Positions 1 to 7,094 of a stretch of 33,128 nucleotides of DNA are shown one piece after another. Both the position numbers and the translations under genes were made by a program. The DNA is from Paenibacillus ginsengihumi DSM 21568 (lineage in GTDB: Bacteria; Bacillota; Bacilli; Paenibacillales; NBRC-103111): contig NZ_KB905604.1 of the NCBI RefSeq assembly GCF_000380965.1, positions 1 through 33,128 of the forward strand, given 5' to 3'. The notes beneath the pieces are model-generated. The model ran no database searches and was not told the origin of the DNA. It saw only the letters and a program-made list of their open reading frames with translations. Within the stretch, counting starts at the first letter, position 1, and the number at the start of each line of letters is the position of its first letter.

Positions 1-287
1 CAATATCGACGCGGTGGAGAAGATCATTTACCTCGACATCATGGACTACAACGAGCGTTATGCTAACCGCGTCACTACTGGTTTCGGTCAGCCGGGTGTC
101 AAGGAAAAGCTGGTACAGATGTTCGAGGAGCGTTATCCCACGACTGCAACATCGGTGGAATAAAAAACCAGCGCCCCGCCTACGCTTGGGCTATGTTCGC
201 CAAGGTGTCAGAACATTCAAACACTATGCGTTCACGCAACCACTTCTGGATATATCTACTACGTTACACAAACTTCTTGACACTACC
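1..287 (+). mobile_element. Right end of an IS256-type insertion sequence (partial)
   Basis: The window opens inside an open frame that stops at 161-163. After about 100 bp of non-coding DNA comes a motif at about 263-286 (reads GTTACACAA, then CTTCTTGACACTACC). From memory, this resembles the terminal inverted repeats of IS256/mutator elements, which often read ACACAAA...TTGACACTACC. Immediately beyond, at about 286, starts a 5'-truncated copy of a dispersed repeat found intact twice elsewhere in this window, which is what an insertion junction should look like. The left end lies outside the window, so neither the matching inverted repeat nor a target duplication can be checked. Confidence 0.5.
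2..163 (+). CDS. C-terminal fragment, possible IS256-family transposase
   Basis: Only the last 53 codons are present; the gene starts upstream of the window. The readable tail runs from NIDAVEKIIYLDIMDYNERY to FEERYPTTATSVE and then a TAA stop. A segment of the type xxEKIIYLxxMxxNE followed about 20 residues later by a short F-E-x-R-Y tail fits the C-terminus of some IS256/mutator transposases as remembered, but no catalytic DDE residue lies in the fragment. The IS-end-like motif about 100 bp downstream supports the call. Another DNA-bound or hypothetical protein is possible. Confidence 0.4.
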   Translation, partial: NIDAVEKIIYLDIMDYNERYANRVTTGFGQPGVKEKLVQMFEERYPTTATSVE

Positions 288-360
288 GGCATATGCGGTT
301 TATCCCCCCGTTTTTGTTGTACAAAATACAACATTTGCTAAACTCCCCCCGAAAATTCAG
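286..360 (+). repeat. Dispersed palindromic element, truncated copy A
   Basis: The stretch beginning GGCATATGCGGTTTATCCCC and running into a TGTTGTA-CAAAA-TACAACA palindrome at 315-333 is nearly identical to the last quarter of the two full copies at 27456-27666 and 32565-32774. Palindromes 1-3 of the full element are missing; in their place is the putative IS end. It therefore looks like a copy split by insertion. The 3' border is fuzzy: it ends in CCCCCCGAAAATT rather than CTCTCTTGAAAAT. Confidence 0.85.
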
Positions 361-442
361 CGACATCCACACGCTCGATTTTCAATACCGCAGGGGACGA
401 CGGGTGATGAGAAGAATCCTCGTCATCGACGTCTCTATGCCA

Positions 443-476
443 AAAGACGCAAAATCTTCGCAGATTTTGCGTCTTT
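443..476 (-). terminator. Strong hairpin, likely terminator of the siderophore-binding protein gene
   Basis: A perfect 14-bp stem (AAAGACGCAAAATC, six-base loop TTCGCA, then its complement). On the minus strand the stem is followed by T residues (stem end then TTTTGG). It lies about 290 bp beyond the stop of the lipoprotein gene that ends at 770, past the tandem repeat, with no other minus-strand gene between. On the plus strand the tail is poor, so it would act mainly leftward. Confidence 0.6.
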
Positions 477-501
477 CCCGGCGCGGGCTGATGATGTCCG
501 G

Positions 502-706
502 TTGCCTTCCGGTAGTTCCCGGTGCGATCTGTTGCTTTCCGGTTGCCTTCCGGTTGTTCACGTTGCGATCTGATGCTTCCCGGTTGCCTTCCGGTTGTTC
601 CCGATGCGATCTGTTGCCTCCCGATTGCCTTCCGGTTGTTCACGTTGCGATCTGTTGCCTCCCGATTGCCTTCCGGTTGTTCACGTTGCGGTCTGATGCT
701 TCCCGG
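502..706. repeat. 41-bp tandem repeat, five copies plus degenerate edges
   Basis: Units start at 502, 543, 584, 625 and 666, each beginning TTGCCTTCCGGT, for an exact period of 41 bp. A degenerate sixth unit begins at 707 (TTGCTGCCCGG) and fades by about 750. Units differ by a few substitutions (TTGTTCACG or TTGTTCCCG; TGTTGCC or TGATGCT), and each holds several TTGC/CCGG sub-motifs, so it may have grown from a shorter word. Because 41 is not a multiple of three, the array cannot encode a repeated peptide in one frame. It occupies the 3' flank of the lipoprotein gene. Confidence 0.95.
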
Positions 707-769
707 TTGCTGCCCGGTTGCTGTCCGCCCGCTTCCGGTTGCAGTCCGTTTGCCCCCGGTGACTATGCG

Positions 770-1837
770 CTACTTCCCCTCGCCCATGATCTCGCCGATC
801 AGCTCCAGCCCCTTGGATTGGCCCATGGCGAGCGGTCCGACTATTTCCGTATCGACGACGAACAGCTTCTTGTTCTTCACTGCGTTCAGACTGTTCCAGA
901 CCGGATTCGCCTCCAACTCCTTCAGCGTCATTTCCGCGGAATTCGTAAAATCCTCGCCGACGAAAATATAATCCGGGTTCAACTCGCTGACCCCTTCCAG
1001 GCTGATTTCGCCCCAGTCCCCCAAGCTGTCGAACGGTTTGAAGCCCATATCCTTGTAGTAAGGCTCCATCCTTTTGCCGCCGTAGTAGCTGAAGCCTTTG
1101 CCCCAGGTCATCATGAACAGCGCGGTTTTGCCTTTCTCGCCGCTTTTCTCCATCGCCGCCGCGACTTCCTGCAGCTTGGCGTTATACCGGTCGATATAGA
1201 CCTGGGCCGCGTCCTCCCGCCCCATAACGGCAGCAACCTGGGTGATCGTATCCTGCCAGTTCTCCGAGGAAGGAATGACAATCGTATCGGCGATTTTCGC
1301 CAGCTGCTCGTATATCTTGTCGTCGTCCTCCCAGGCGATGATCACATCGGGGCTCATCTCCAGCACTTTCTCCAGATTCGCCGTGTTGCCCAGGTCGATG
1401 ATGCGGCCGTCCTTCGTGAACGGATCGTACACCGGAAAGTTCTTCAGCGAGCTCAAGCCCACGACGCCCAGCTTCTCGGGCATCTCGCCAATCGCAAGCA
1501 GATGATCGGCGTATGGAAAATAAGTGATGGCCACCGATTTGGGCTTTTCGCGAATCACCGTCTCGCCCTTGGCATGCTTGATCGTCAGCGGATAAGACGC
1601 CGCGCCGGCGCCGCTCTTCGCTCCGCCTTCTCCGGCCGCCGCGCCGCCGGCACCCTCCTGCCCGTTACTCGCCCCGCCTTGCCCGGCCGCCGCGTTGTTC
1701 CCGCCTGCTCCGGAAGCGTCAAGTTCGCCGCTGCTTCCGGCCCGGGCTCCGCAGCCGGCGAGCAAACCAGCAAGCAGTACGGCACACATGATCAGAACCG
1801 TCATTTTCCCATGAAACCTGTCTATAATCCTCTGCAC
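770..1837 (-). CDS. Iron-siderophore ABC transporter substrate-binding lipoprotein
   Basis: A 355-residue member of the periplasmic-binding-protein-2 family (FhuD/FepB/FecB type), which captures ferric siderophores at the outer membrane face for a FecCD-type importer. The N-terminus has basic residues, a hydrophobic run and the lipobox LLAGC, then a long Gly/Ala/Ser-rich linker before the binding domain (TIKHAKGETVIREKPKSVAI onward, with typical blocks PDVIIAWEDD, NPDYIFVGEDF and NKKLFVVDTE). I chose the GTG at 1837 because GAAGGGG stands 8 bp upstream. An in-frame ATG at 1909 lies inside the Fur box and would put the operator in the coding region. No permease or ATPase gene is adjacent, so it probably serves a transporter encoded elsewhere. 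The ligand cannot be told from the sequence. Confidence 0.9.
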   Translation of the reverse strand: MQRIIDRFHGKMTVLIMCAVLLAGLLAGCGARAGSSGELDASGAGGNNAAAGQGGASNGQEGAGGAAAGEGGAKSGAGAASYPLTIKHAKGETVIREKPKSVAITYFPYADHLLAIGEMPEKLGVVGLSSLKNFPVYDPFTKDGRIIDLGNTANLEKVLEMSPDVIIAWEDDDKIYEQLAKIADTIVIPSSENWQDTITQVAAVMGREDAAQVYIDRYNAKLQEVAAAMEKSGEKGKTALFMMTWGKGFSYYGGKRMEPYYKDMGFKPFDSLGDWGEISLEGVSELNPDYIFVGEDFTNSAEMTLKELEANPVWNSLNAVKNKKLFVVDTEIVGPLAMGQSKGLELIGEIMGEGK

Positions 1838-1894
1838 GAATATTACCCCTTCATTGGCAGCAGCCGTCGCCGCGACAAGGCCGTCCGCCGATGT

Positions 1895-1913
1895 GATAAT
1901 GATTTTCATTATC
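1895..1913. promoter_or_regulatory. Fur box
   Basis: GATAATGATTTTCATTATC differs from the classical 19-bp Fur consensus (GATAATGATAATCATTATC) at one position. It sits 58 bp upstream of the chosen start of the siderophore-binding protein and 28 bp downstream of the AraC frame's stop. Iron-loaded Fur would therefore repress the lipoprotein gene from its own promoter. Confidence 0.9.
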
Positions 1914-1940
1914 GTATATTATAAACGTGCAGCAGCCGCA

Positions 1941-2784
1941 TTAAAATAGAGATTTATCCATTCCAAGGTGGACAATTTCCGACTGGCGGCGGAATTGTGT
2001 CGGTGCGCAGCCGCGATGCTTGCGGAATAGCCGGCTGAAATAATGCACGTCCGAATAGCCGACGCTCCTCGCGATCTCGCCGACCGGATACGCTGTCGTC
2101 AAGAGCAGATGCTCCGCCCGTTTCATCCGGTGCCGGATCAAATAGCTGATCGGCGACATGCCGGCATACTTGCTGAACAAATAGGCAAAAGGCTTGGCGT
2201 CCATGCCGTGCCTGGCGGCCAGCCTGGGGAGGGTCAGCGGCTCCATGTAATGGGCATGAATATACTCGATAGCCTGCTCGATGGCGGGCCTGCTGTCGCG
2301 GTTCAGCTTGCAGCGCGCACAAGTCAGCGTCTCATGCAAAATGCCCGTAAAACAGCTCTTTGCCGCGCAGCGCAGAAATGCCGCCCGGCGCCGCCATAAC
2401 GGCGCGAAGCTGCTCCAGCTTCTCCGCAACGGCCAGGCTCTCCCCGCAATCCAGCATGAAATGCGGCGAGCCGGCGAAGGCAATCATCGGCTCCGCCGTA
2501 TAATGAATAAGGATATATTCAAATCCGGACGGGCCGGTCTCAAGGATCAGCTCCATATTTTTGCCGCCGTGCAGCACCTTGCCCGGACCGAGCCGATACG
2601 GCCTGCCATTGAACGTGAATACGGCCTCTCCCTTAAGCGCAAACACGAGACCGGAGCGAGTCGTCGGATTGGAGCGGCTATGTCCTGCATAACGGCCCGG
2701 AGGCAGCGCAGTCCGATAAACGCCGTCCATCGTCAGCAGCCCGGCCGCGAATCGCTGCGCCAGGGCGTTCAAGTCGTTCGCCAT
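1941..2784 (-). pseudogene. AraC-family regulator, frameshifted
   Basis: Two overlapping frames encode successive parts of one AraC-type protein. The first (ATG at 2784, preceded by AGGAGTGGGGG) gives a cupin-like sensor domain (RSGLVFALKGEAVFTFNGRP, then LGPGKVLHGGKNMELILE) and ends after RGKELFYGHFA at 2332. The second continues at about 2340 with GILHETLTC and carries the two helix-turn-helix motifs (LPRLAARHGMDAKPFAYLFSK and VGEIARSVGYSDVHYFSRLF) to the stop at 1941. The break lies near TTTTACGGG, and removing one base from the T or G run restores a single frame of about 280 residues. In related loci such regulators activate the adjacent siderophore uptake gene when ligand is bound. Whether this is true inactivation or a sequencing error cannot be decided here. 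Confidence 0.85.
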
Positions 2785-2949
2785 GTCTGCCCCCACTCCT
2801 TGCGCTTCGCTCAAGGCGCACCCGGGTTGAAATCCGCCTGCTGCCTCAAAAGCGGCTTTGTGTCCTTCAACACCAGCACACTAGCACACTACGACTTGTG
2901 CGAAAATAACAGTGCCCTTCAGCATGCCGCCTCCGCCGCGCCTGCCGCC

Positions 2950-3007
2950 AAAAAAATAGCGGCGCCCTGTTCCCCGGACGCCGCCGCTCCCGGCGCTTGA
3001 CGCCGCT
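2950..3007 (-). terminator. Rho-independent terminator of the GNAT gene
   Basis: On the minus strand a GC-rich fold closed by AGCGGCG (3007-3001) and CGCCGCT (2964-2958) is followed by ATTTTTTT. It starts 32 bp beyond the acetyltransferase stop. The interior (GCGCCGGGAGCGGCGGCG) can form further stems. Confidence 0.7.
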
Positions 3008-3038
3008 ATTCCCATCCCTTCCGCTCGCCGGCCGCCCG

Positions 3039-3710
3039 TCAGAGAGGAAGCAGCCGGACAGTTTGCTTCGATTCCAGCGCGCCGATCATATCGAGCCATG
3101 CCTGGGGCTTATTCGGCAACACCGCGTAATACCGCTTCAGGAAACGGACGATCAGCTCGGCCGGAAGCTCGCTCTGCTGCTCATTCGTCGGCAGGAAGCA
3201 CAGATCGAGACCGTGAACGGCTTCCCCGTCGTTGTTCCAGGACGGATGCACGTAAGGGAAGTCGAGCCGCATGTAGCCGAGATGCGACAGCACCTCGCGG
3301 CGCACGTACGGGTCCATCGGCTTGATCCCGCCGAAAGCATGATCGCCTGCGCGGTACGGATCGTAGATTTCCGCGAACATGCCGAACAGTTCCCGTCCAT
3401 TCGCCGCAGCCAGCGCAAGCAGGTCATCCTGCCGCTTCCGCCACAGGAACCGGCCGATGCCAAGCCCCGGCTTGCCGATGATCGTAAAATCCGTCATGGC
3501 GACGTTAAAATCGTCGTAATATCGGTATTCCGTCGCTCCGACCACTTCTCCTTCGCTTACGGCGACAAAGACGCGGATGCCCGGGTCCTCCAGCGGCTCT
3601 TTCCACAGCTCGTATTCCAGCACTTCCTCGGGCGGGAATACATCCTGCATGAGCCGGTGCATTTTGCGAAACAACGGGTCTTCTATACTTGTAATGCGAT
3701 GGTATTCCAT
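3039..3710 (-). CDS. GNAT-family N-acetyltransferase
   Basis: A 223-residue cytoplasmic protein. Residues about 45-100 show the GNAT core: a strand (IRVFVAVSEGEVVGATEYRYY), then VAMTDFTIIGKPGLGIGRFLWRKRQDDLLALA, where the G-x-G-I-G-R-F/L turn corresponds to the acetyl-CoA pyrophosphate loop. The C-terminal half (HPSWNNDGEAVHGLDLCFLPTNEQ) is not one I can assign to a substrate class. The ATG at 3710 has AAGGAGAGG upstream. It has its own terminator and no operon partner. The acceptor substrate is unknown. Confidence 0.8.
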   Translation of the reverse strand: MEYHRITSIEDPLFRKMHRLMQDVFPPEEVLEYELWKEPLEDPGIRVFVAVSEGEVVGATEYRYYDDFNVAMTDFTIIGKPGLGIGRFLWRKRQDDLLALAAANGRELFGMFAEIYDPYRAGDHAFGGIKPMDPYVRREVLSHLGYMRLDFPYVHPSWNNDGEAVHGLDLCFLPTNEQQSELPAELIVRFLKRYYAVLPNKPQAWLDMIGALESKQTVRLLPL

Positions 3711-3926
3711 TCGTTAACCTCTCCTTCCCTGGCTGCTTCCCTATCTATTGTACACGCCCCGCTCAAATGCGCAATGCCTGGGCGATTGCTCACTGATTGC
3801 TGACCGATTGCTCACGTTCATGAACCGCCTTTATTCAACCATCCGCCCTCGGCGGGTCCGCGGAACCGTTACTGCATTTTTTGTCCCGATAACATCTTCT
3901 CGCCTCGATCCGAGGCATCATCATTT

Positions 3927-3978
3927 TTGATATCTCGATCACAATCGTTCATTATACGAAAGAGGGGGCTTTCGTATA
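3927..3978 (+). promoter_or_regulatory. Promoter with palindromic operator for the SMR efflux pair
   Basis: A possible -35 TTGATA (3927-3932) and -10 CATTAT (3950-3955) are 17 bp apart. Overlapping the -10 and the start region is a perfect inverted repeat TATACGAAAG (3953-3962), six-base spacer AGGGGG, CTTTCGTATA (3969-3978). The position suits a repressor operator, for example of a TetR- or MarR-type protein, though no such gene is adjacent. As a transcript it would also form a hairpin. The rest of the 350-bp gap (3711-4063) shows no gene, and I could not recognise any of the guanidine riboswitch classes often found before ykkC genes. Confidence 0.5.
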
Positions 3979-4063
3979 CAATGGAGTTCGGGCAAGCCGC
4001 AAAGCTTGGCGTGCGTTCTCCCGTTATCAACAAATTTTCGTTCTTAGCTTTTCAGAGGAGTGT

Positions 4064-4423
4064 ATGGTTGTGAAAAAAGAATGGTGGTTGTTATTGCTGG
4101 CCGGGGCGCTGGAGGTCGTCTGGGTATCAGGTCTCAAGCATTCGACAGCCTGGTGGCATTGGGCGATCACCGCGGCCTCGATTATTTTCAGCTTCAAGGT
4201 GTTTATCGATGTGGCGGCCAAGCTGCCGCTCGGCACGGTATACGTCCTCTTTACCGGACTCGGCACAGCCGGAACCGTCATCGCCGAAATCGTGCTGTTC
4301 GGCGAGCCGGTCAAGCCGCTGAAGCTGCTGTTTATCGCCACGATGGCGGCGGGCGTCCTGGGCCTTAAGCTCGTCACCAAAGACGCCGACGTCGAAGCCG
4401 AACGTACGGAAGGAGGAGCCTGA
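4064..4423 (+). CDS. ykkC: SMR-family efflux protein, YkkC-like subunit
   Basis: A 119-residue small multidrug resistance protein with four predicted membrane helices. It has the essential helix-1 glutamate (E17, in LLAGALEVVWVSGLKH) and the block LPLGTVYVLFTGLGTAGTVIAEIVLFGEP, which closely matches remembered Bacillus YkkC. YkkC/YkkD of B. subtilis form a heteromeric exporter; several family members are now known to export guanidinium. A GTG at 4070 has better spacing from GAGGAG (9 bp) than the ATG at 4064 (3 bp), so the protein may be two residues shorter. The stop is two bases before the partner gene, implying translational coupling. Confidence 0.85.
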   Translation: MVVKKEWWLLLLAGALEVVWVSGLKHSTAWWHWAITAASIIFSFKVFIDVAAKLPLGTVYVLFTGLGTAGTVIAEIVLFGEPVKPLKLLFIATMAAGVLGLKLVTKDADVEAERTEGGA

Positions 4424-4425
4424 TC

Positions 4426-4740
4426 ATGGCCTGGATTGCCCTTGTCGCCGCAGGCCTCTGCGAGGTGCTCGGCGTGCTGGCCCTTAAGAGCATCACGACG
4501 TACCGGAACTGGCTGTCGTATGTCTTCTTCGTCGCTGCGTACGGAAGCAGCTTCTCGCTGCTCATGTTGGCCATGTCCGATATTTCCATGGGCACTGCCT
4601 ACGCGGTCTGGACCGGAATCGGCGCGGTCGGCAGCACGCTGCTCGGGATGTTCGCCTTCGGCGAGCCGAAGGATTGGCGGCGCGGCTTCTTTATTGCCCT
4701 GATCATCGTTTCGGCAGTCGGGCTCAAGTGGGCGACGTAG
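4426..4740 (+). CDS. ykkD: SMR-family efflux protein, YkkD-like subunit
   Basis: A 104-residue, four-helix SMR protein with E13 in helix 1 (AAGLCEVLGVLALKS) and the signature SMGTAYAVWTGIGAVGSTLLGM; the ending FFIALIIVSAVGLKWAT is very like YkkD. AAGGAGGAG ends 7-9 bp before the ATG. It should pair with the product of the preceding gene as an antiparallel proton-coupled exporter for guanidinium or small cationic drugs. Which substrate applies cannot be read from the sequence. Confidence 0.85.
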   Translation: MAWIALVAAGLCEVLGVLALKSITTYRNWLSYVFFVAAYGSSFSLLMLAMSDISMGTAYAVWTGIGAVGSTLLGMFAFGEPKDWRRGFFIALIIVSAVGLKWAT

Positions 4741-4975
4741 CAATAGTGTACGGCCACAAGGCTCGGGTACTCGCGGCTGAGGGCTCGCGTGCCCTCGGCC
4801 ATGGCCCGGCGGCACGCCCCGGCGTGCCCTGCCGCGGCGATCAGGCGCCCGTTGTCAAATGCTAGCTTCCCCTTCTCGCTGATCCTGCCGCTTCCTGGGA
4901 TGCCGCAGCCCTTTTTAAAATGGAACAGTACGCAGCAACGCTATTTGGTCAAAAACGCTGAATCGGGTCGTCCAA
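4741..4975. other. Convergent intergenic region with GC-rich hairpins
   Basis: The region lies between the 3' ends of ykkD (plus) and the GH130 gene (minus). It contains GAGGGC-TCGCGT-GCCCTC at about 4780-4797 and a perfect GGCACGC-CCCG-GCGTGCC hairpin at 4811-4828. Neither has a T-tract, so neither is a convincing intrinsic terminator on its own. I see no gene here. Confidence 0.5.
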
Positions 4976-6040
4976 TCACACCTTCTCCAGACTGTCGAGA
5001 ATCTCCGTCAAGCTCAGCTCGGCCGCCGCCATCGATGTATCGGCGACGCCGTAGTACATCTTGACGACATCGCCTTCCACGAGCGCTCCGCAGGAGAAGA
5101 CGACGCCGCCGAAAAAGCCTTCCTTCTCGTACGGCGCTTCCGGTTCGAGAATCGGCTTGCTCGAGCGCGCCAGCACCTTCGCCGGGTCTTCCAGGTCGAG
5201 CAGCACCGCGCCCATGCAGTAGCGATGCTCCTTCGTCGCGCCGTGGTACAGCTCGAGCCAGCCCCGCTCCGTGCGGATCGGCACCGCGCCGCCGCCGATG
5301 CGGCCGCTGTCCCACATGCCCGGGCGAAGGCCGAGCAGATGGCGGTGATTGCCCCACTGCAGCAGATTGTCCGACTCGGCGATCCAGATCTCCGGATAGC
5401 CGACGCTCCTCGTCGTCGGACGGTGGAGGGCGTAATATTTGCCCCCGATCTTCTCCGGGAAGATGAGCACATCCTTGTTGTCCGGGCAAAAAATCATGCC
5501 GTGATGAGTCACGGCGCGAAAATCGGTCGTCGACACGAGCGACACGCCGACGCCGACAGGCGACACAGCCGAAAAATAAATATAGTACGTATCGCCGATC
5601 TGCGTAATGCGCGGATCTTCGATGCCGAACGATTCCTGCGGCTGCGACGGGTAGATGAACGGCTCGTCATCGACGGTAAAGCGGCGGCCGTCCCGGCTGC
5701 GCGCAAGGCGCAAATACGAAAGCGACGTCAAATATTGGAACGTCGCGCCTTCGCTGCGGTTGCGGATGACGCGCGGGTCCGAGAAGTCGTACCGCTCGTC
5801 GCGCTCATCCAGTTCGATCAGCTCAAGCCGTCCCTGGGCCGCGTCGTATACCGGCGCCGCGACGATGCCCGGCTTGCGCGTGACAGGCCGTTCCGCCACC
5901 CGCAGCAGCATAATAATCTCGTCGCCGTACCGGGCAATGCCGGCGTTGAACGCGCCGATCACCTCGAAGCCGTCGCAGTGGGGCTTGACATCGGCCGGCG
6001 TAATCAGCGGATTCTCTTCATAGCGATAAACCTTGATCAT
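4976..6040 (-). CDS. GH130 family glycoside phosphorylase/hydrolase
   Basis: A 354-residue five-bladed beta-propeller enzyme of family GH130, which mostly contains phosphorylases of beta-mannosides. The N-terminus (YEENPLITPADVKP) and the repeated blade motifs are typical. The catalytic acid should be the Asp in SFGIEDPRITQIGDTYYIYFSA, the hallmark EDPR motif. ATG at 6040 was chosen because GGGAG lies 11 bp upstream; the open frame extends further but reads as low-complexity Arg/Ser. It is the last gene of the sugar transport operon, so it probably acts in the cytoplasm on imported oligosaccharide, releasing mannose 1-phosphate. The precise linkage (beta-1,2, beta-1,4 or mannosyl-GlcNAc) cannot be decided. 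Confidence 0.85.
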   Translation of the reverse strand: MIKVYRYEENPLITPADVKPHCDGFEVIGAFNAGIARYGDEIIMLLRVAERPVTRKPGIVAAPVYDAAQGRLELIELDERDERYDFSDPRVIRNRSEGATFQYLTSLSYLRLARSRDGRRFTVDDEPFIYPSQPQESFGIEDPRITQIGDTYYIYFSAVSPVGVGVSLVSTTDFRAVTHHGMIFCPDNKDVLIFPEKIGGKYYALHRPTTRSVGYPEIWIAESDNLLQWGNHRHLLGLRPGMWDSGRIGGGAVPIRTERGWLELYHGATKEHRYCMGAVLLDLEDPAKVLARSSKPILEPEAPYEKEGFFGGVVFSCGALVEGDVVKMYYGVADTSMAAAELSLTEILDSLEKV

Positions 6041-6110
6041 AGATGAACTAACTCCCTTGCCTGTAGCTTCGCTTGACCCGGCTGGCCGCCGGCGCGCGCG
6101 GCGCCGCCGC

Positions 6111-7070
6111 TCATTCCGGCTTGCGCTCGTAAGCGGCGAACGGGTCGCGGATCTCGATCCGCTGCGCTTCCGCATCGCCGATGCCGGCGTACAGTGTAGC
6201 CGTGCCGTCGCCGTGGCGGATGAGGCCGCCGCTGAAGACGACATCCGCAAGATCCGGCCGCTTGGACGGTCCCGGCGCGAAGTCGGCCCGCTCGGCTATA
6301 ATTTTGAGCGGGGTGCGGCCGCCCGTCTCGGGATGATAGACGAATACGATCGGATAATAATGACGGTTGCCCTGCTCGTCGAAACGGGCGATATGGCCGA
6401 GCACCCCGACGAGACCGCCGTCCAGCAGATGGGCTTCGTTCGCCCCGCCCCATTCCTCGTCGTCAAAATGAGCCTCGAGGAGCGGCGCATCCTCGATCGC
6501 CTGCACCGTCAGCTCGTCCAGCGAGCCGATGCGGATGAAGCCGATTTTGCCGCGGCCGCCCTTCTCCCCTTGCGGCCGGGTAAATACGCCGACCGAGCCG
6601 TCGTTCAGCTCGACGAGGCGGATGTCCTTCATGCCGTCCGGCCCCTCGAAGAACCGCTCCAGCTCGGCAATGCGCTGTCCCCGGTACAGCACCGTCCGCC
6701 ACATCAGCTTGCCGGGCTGCTCGGGATGGGGGAAAGTCTCCACGCCGCCGAGCACGTGCAGACCGCCGATCGTCGCATGGAACGGGTCCTGCAGCCGCAG
6801 CACCGGCGCCCCTTCGAGGGGCAACCAGACGCCGCCGCGCTCCGTGAAGAAGACGATGTCGGAGTTTTCGCTGTCCCGCGACTCCACCCGTCCGGCGATG
6901 ATCGTCTCCCCGCCGTCCTGGAACGGAGCCGCAATATTGTATACGTCCTTGCCGTCCACGCCTCCGAAATTCAGCTTCTGCGCGCCGCCGGCCCGCTCCC
7001 CGGCGCTTCGGTACTGCTCGAGCAGGGCGTCGCACTTCTGAACGGACGTCTTCTCCGAAAAGTAAGTCAT
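6111..7070 (-). CDS. DUF1861 family protein
   Basis: A 319-residue protein of the DUF1861 family, a propeller-like family related in fold to GH130/GH43 and often found beside GH130 genes. Visible blocks are VYNIAAPF, TIIAGRVESRDSENSDIVFF, GVETFPHPEQPG and VVFSGGLIRHGDGTATLYAGIGD. The last resembles the C-terminal blade of GH130 enzymes, which suggests a carbohydrate-active or carbohydrate-binding role. ATG at 7070 is preferred; an upstream GTG at 7085 abuts its own ribosome binding site. It lies between the transport genes and the GH130 gene in one operon. No biochemical activity is assigned here. Confidence 0.75.
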   Translation of the reverse strand: MTYFSEKTSVQKCDALLEQYRSAGERAGGAQKLNFGGVDGKDVYNIAAPFQDGGETIIAGRVESRDSENSDIVFFTERGGVWLPLEGAPVLRLQDPFHATIGGLHVLGGVETFPHPEQPGKLMWRTVLYRGQRIAELERFFEGPDGMKDIRLVELNDGSVGVFTRPQGEKGGRGKIGFIRIGSLDELTVQAIEDAPLLEAHFDDEEWGGANEAHLLDGGLVGVLGHIARFDEQGNRHYYPIVFVYHPETGGRTPLKIIAERADFAPGPSKRPDLADVVFSGGLIRHGDGTATLYAGIGDAEAQRIEIRDPFAAYERKPE

Positions 7071-7094
7071 GGCTGAATGAAGCACTCCTTGTTG

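Noticed and set aside
293..1924. Plus-strand 543-codon open frame
   Set aside because: It runs antisense through the siderophore-binding gene and across the 41-bp repeat, with no family signature. The minus-strand frame has lipobox, start signal and Fur box.
3711..4063. Guanidine riboswitch before the ykkC-like gene
   Set aside because: I looked for the conserved ykkC-I core and for paired ACGR-loop hairpins of the mini class and found neither. A covariance-model search would settle it.
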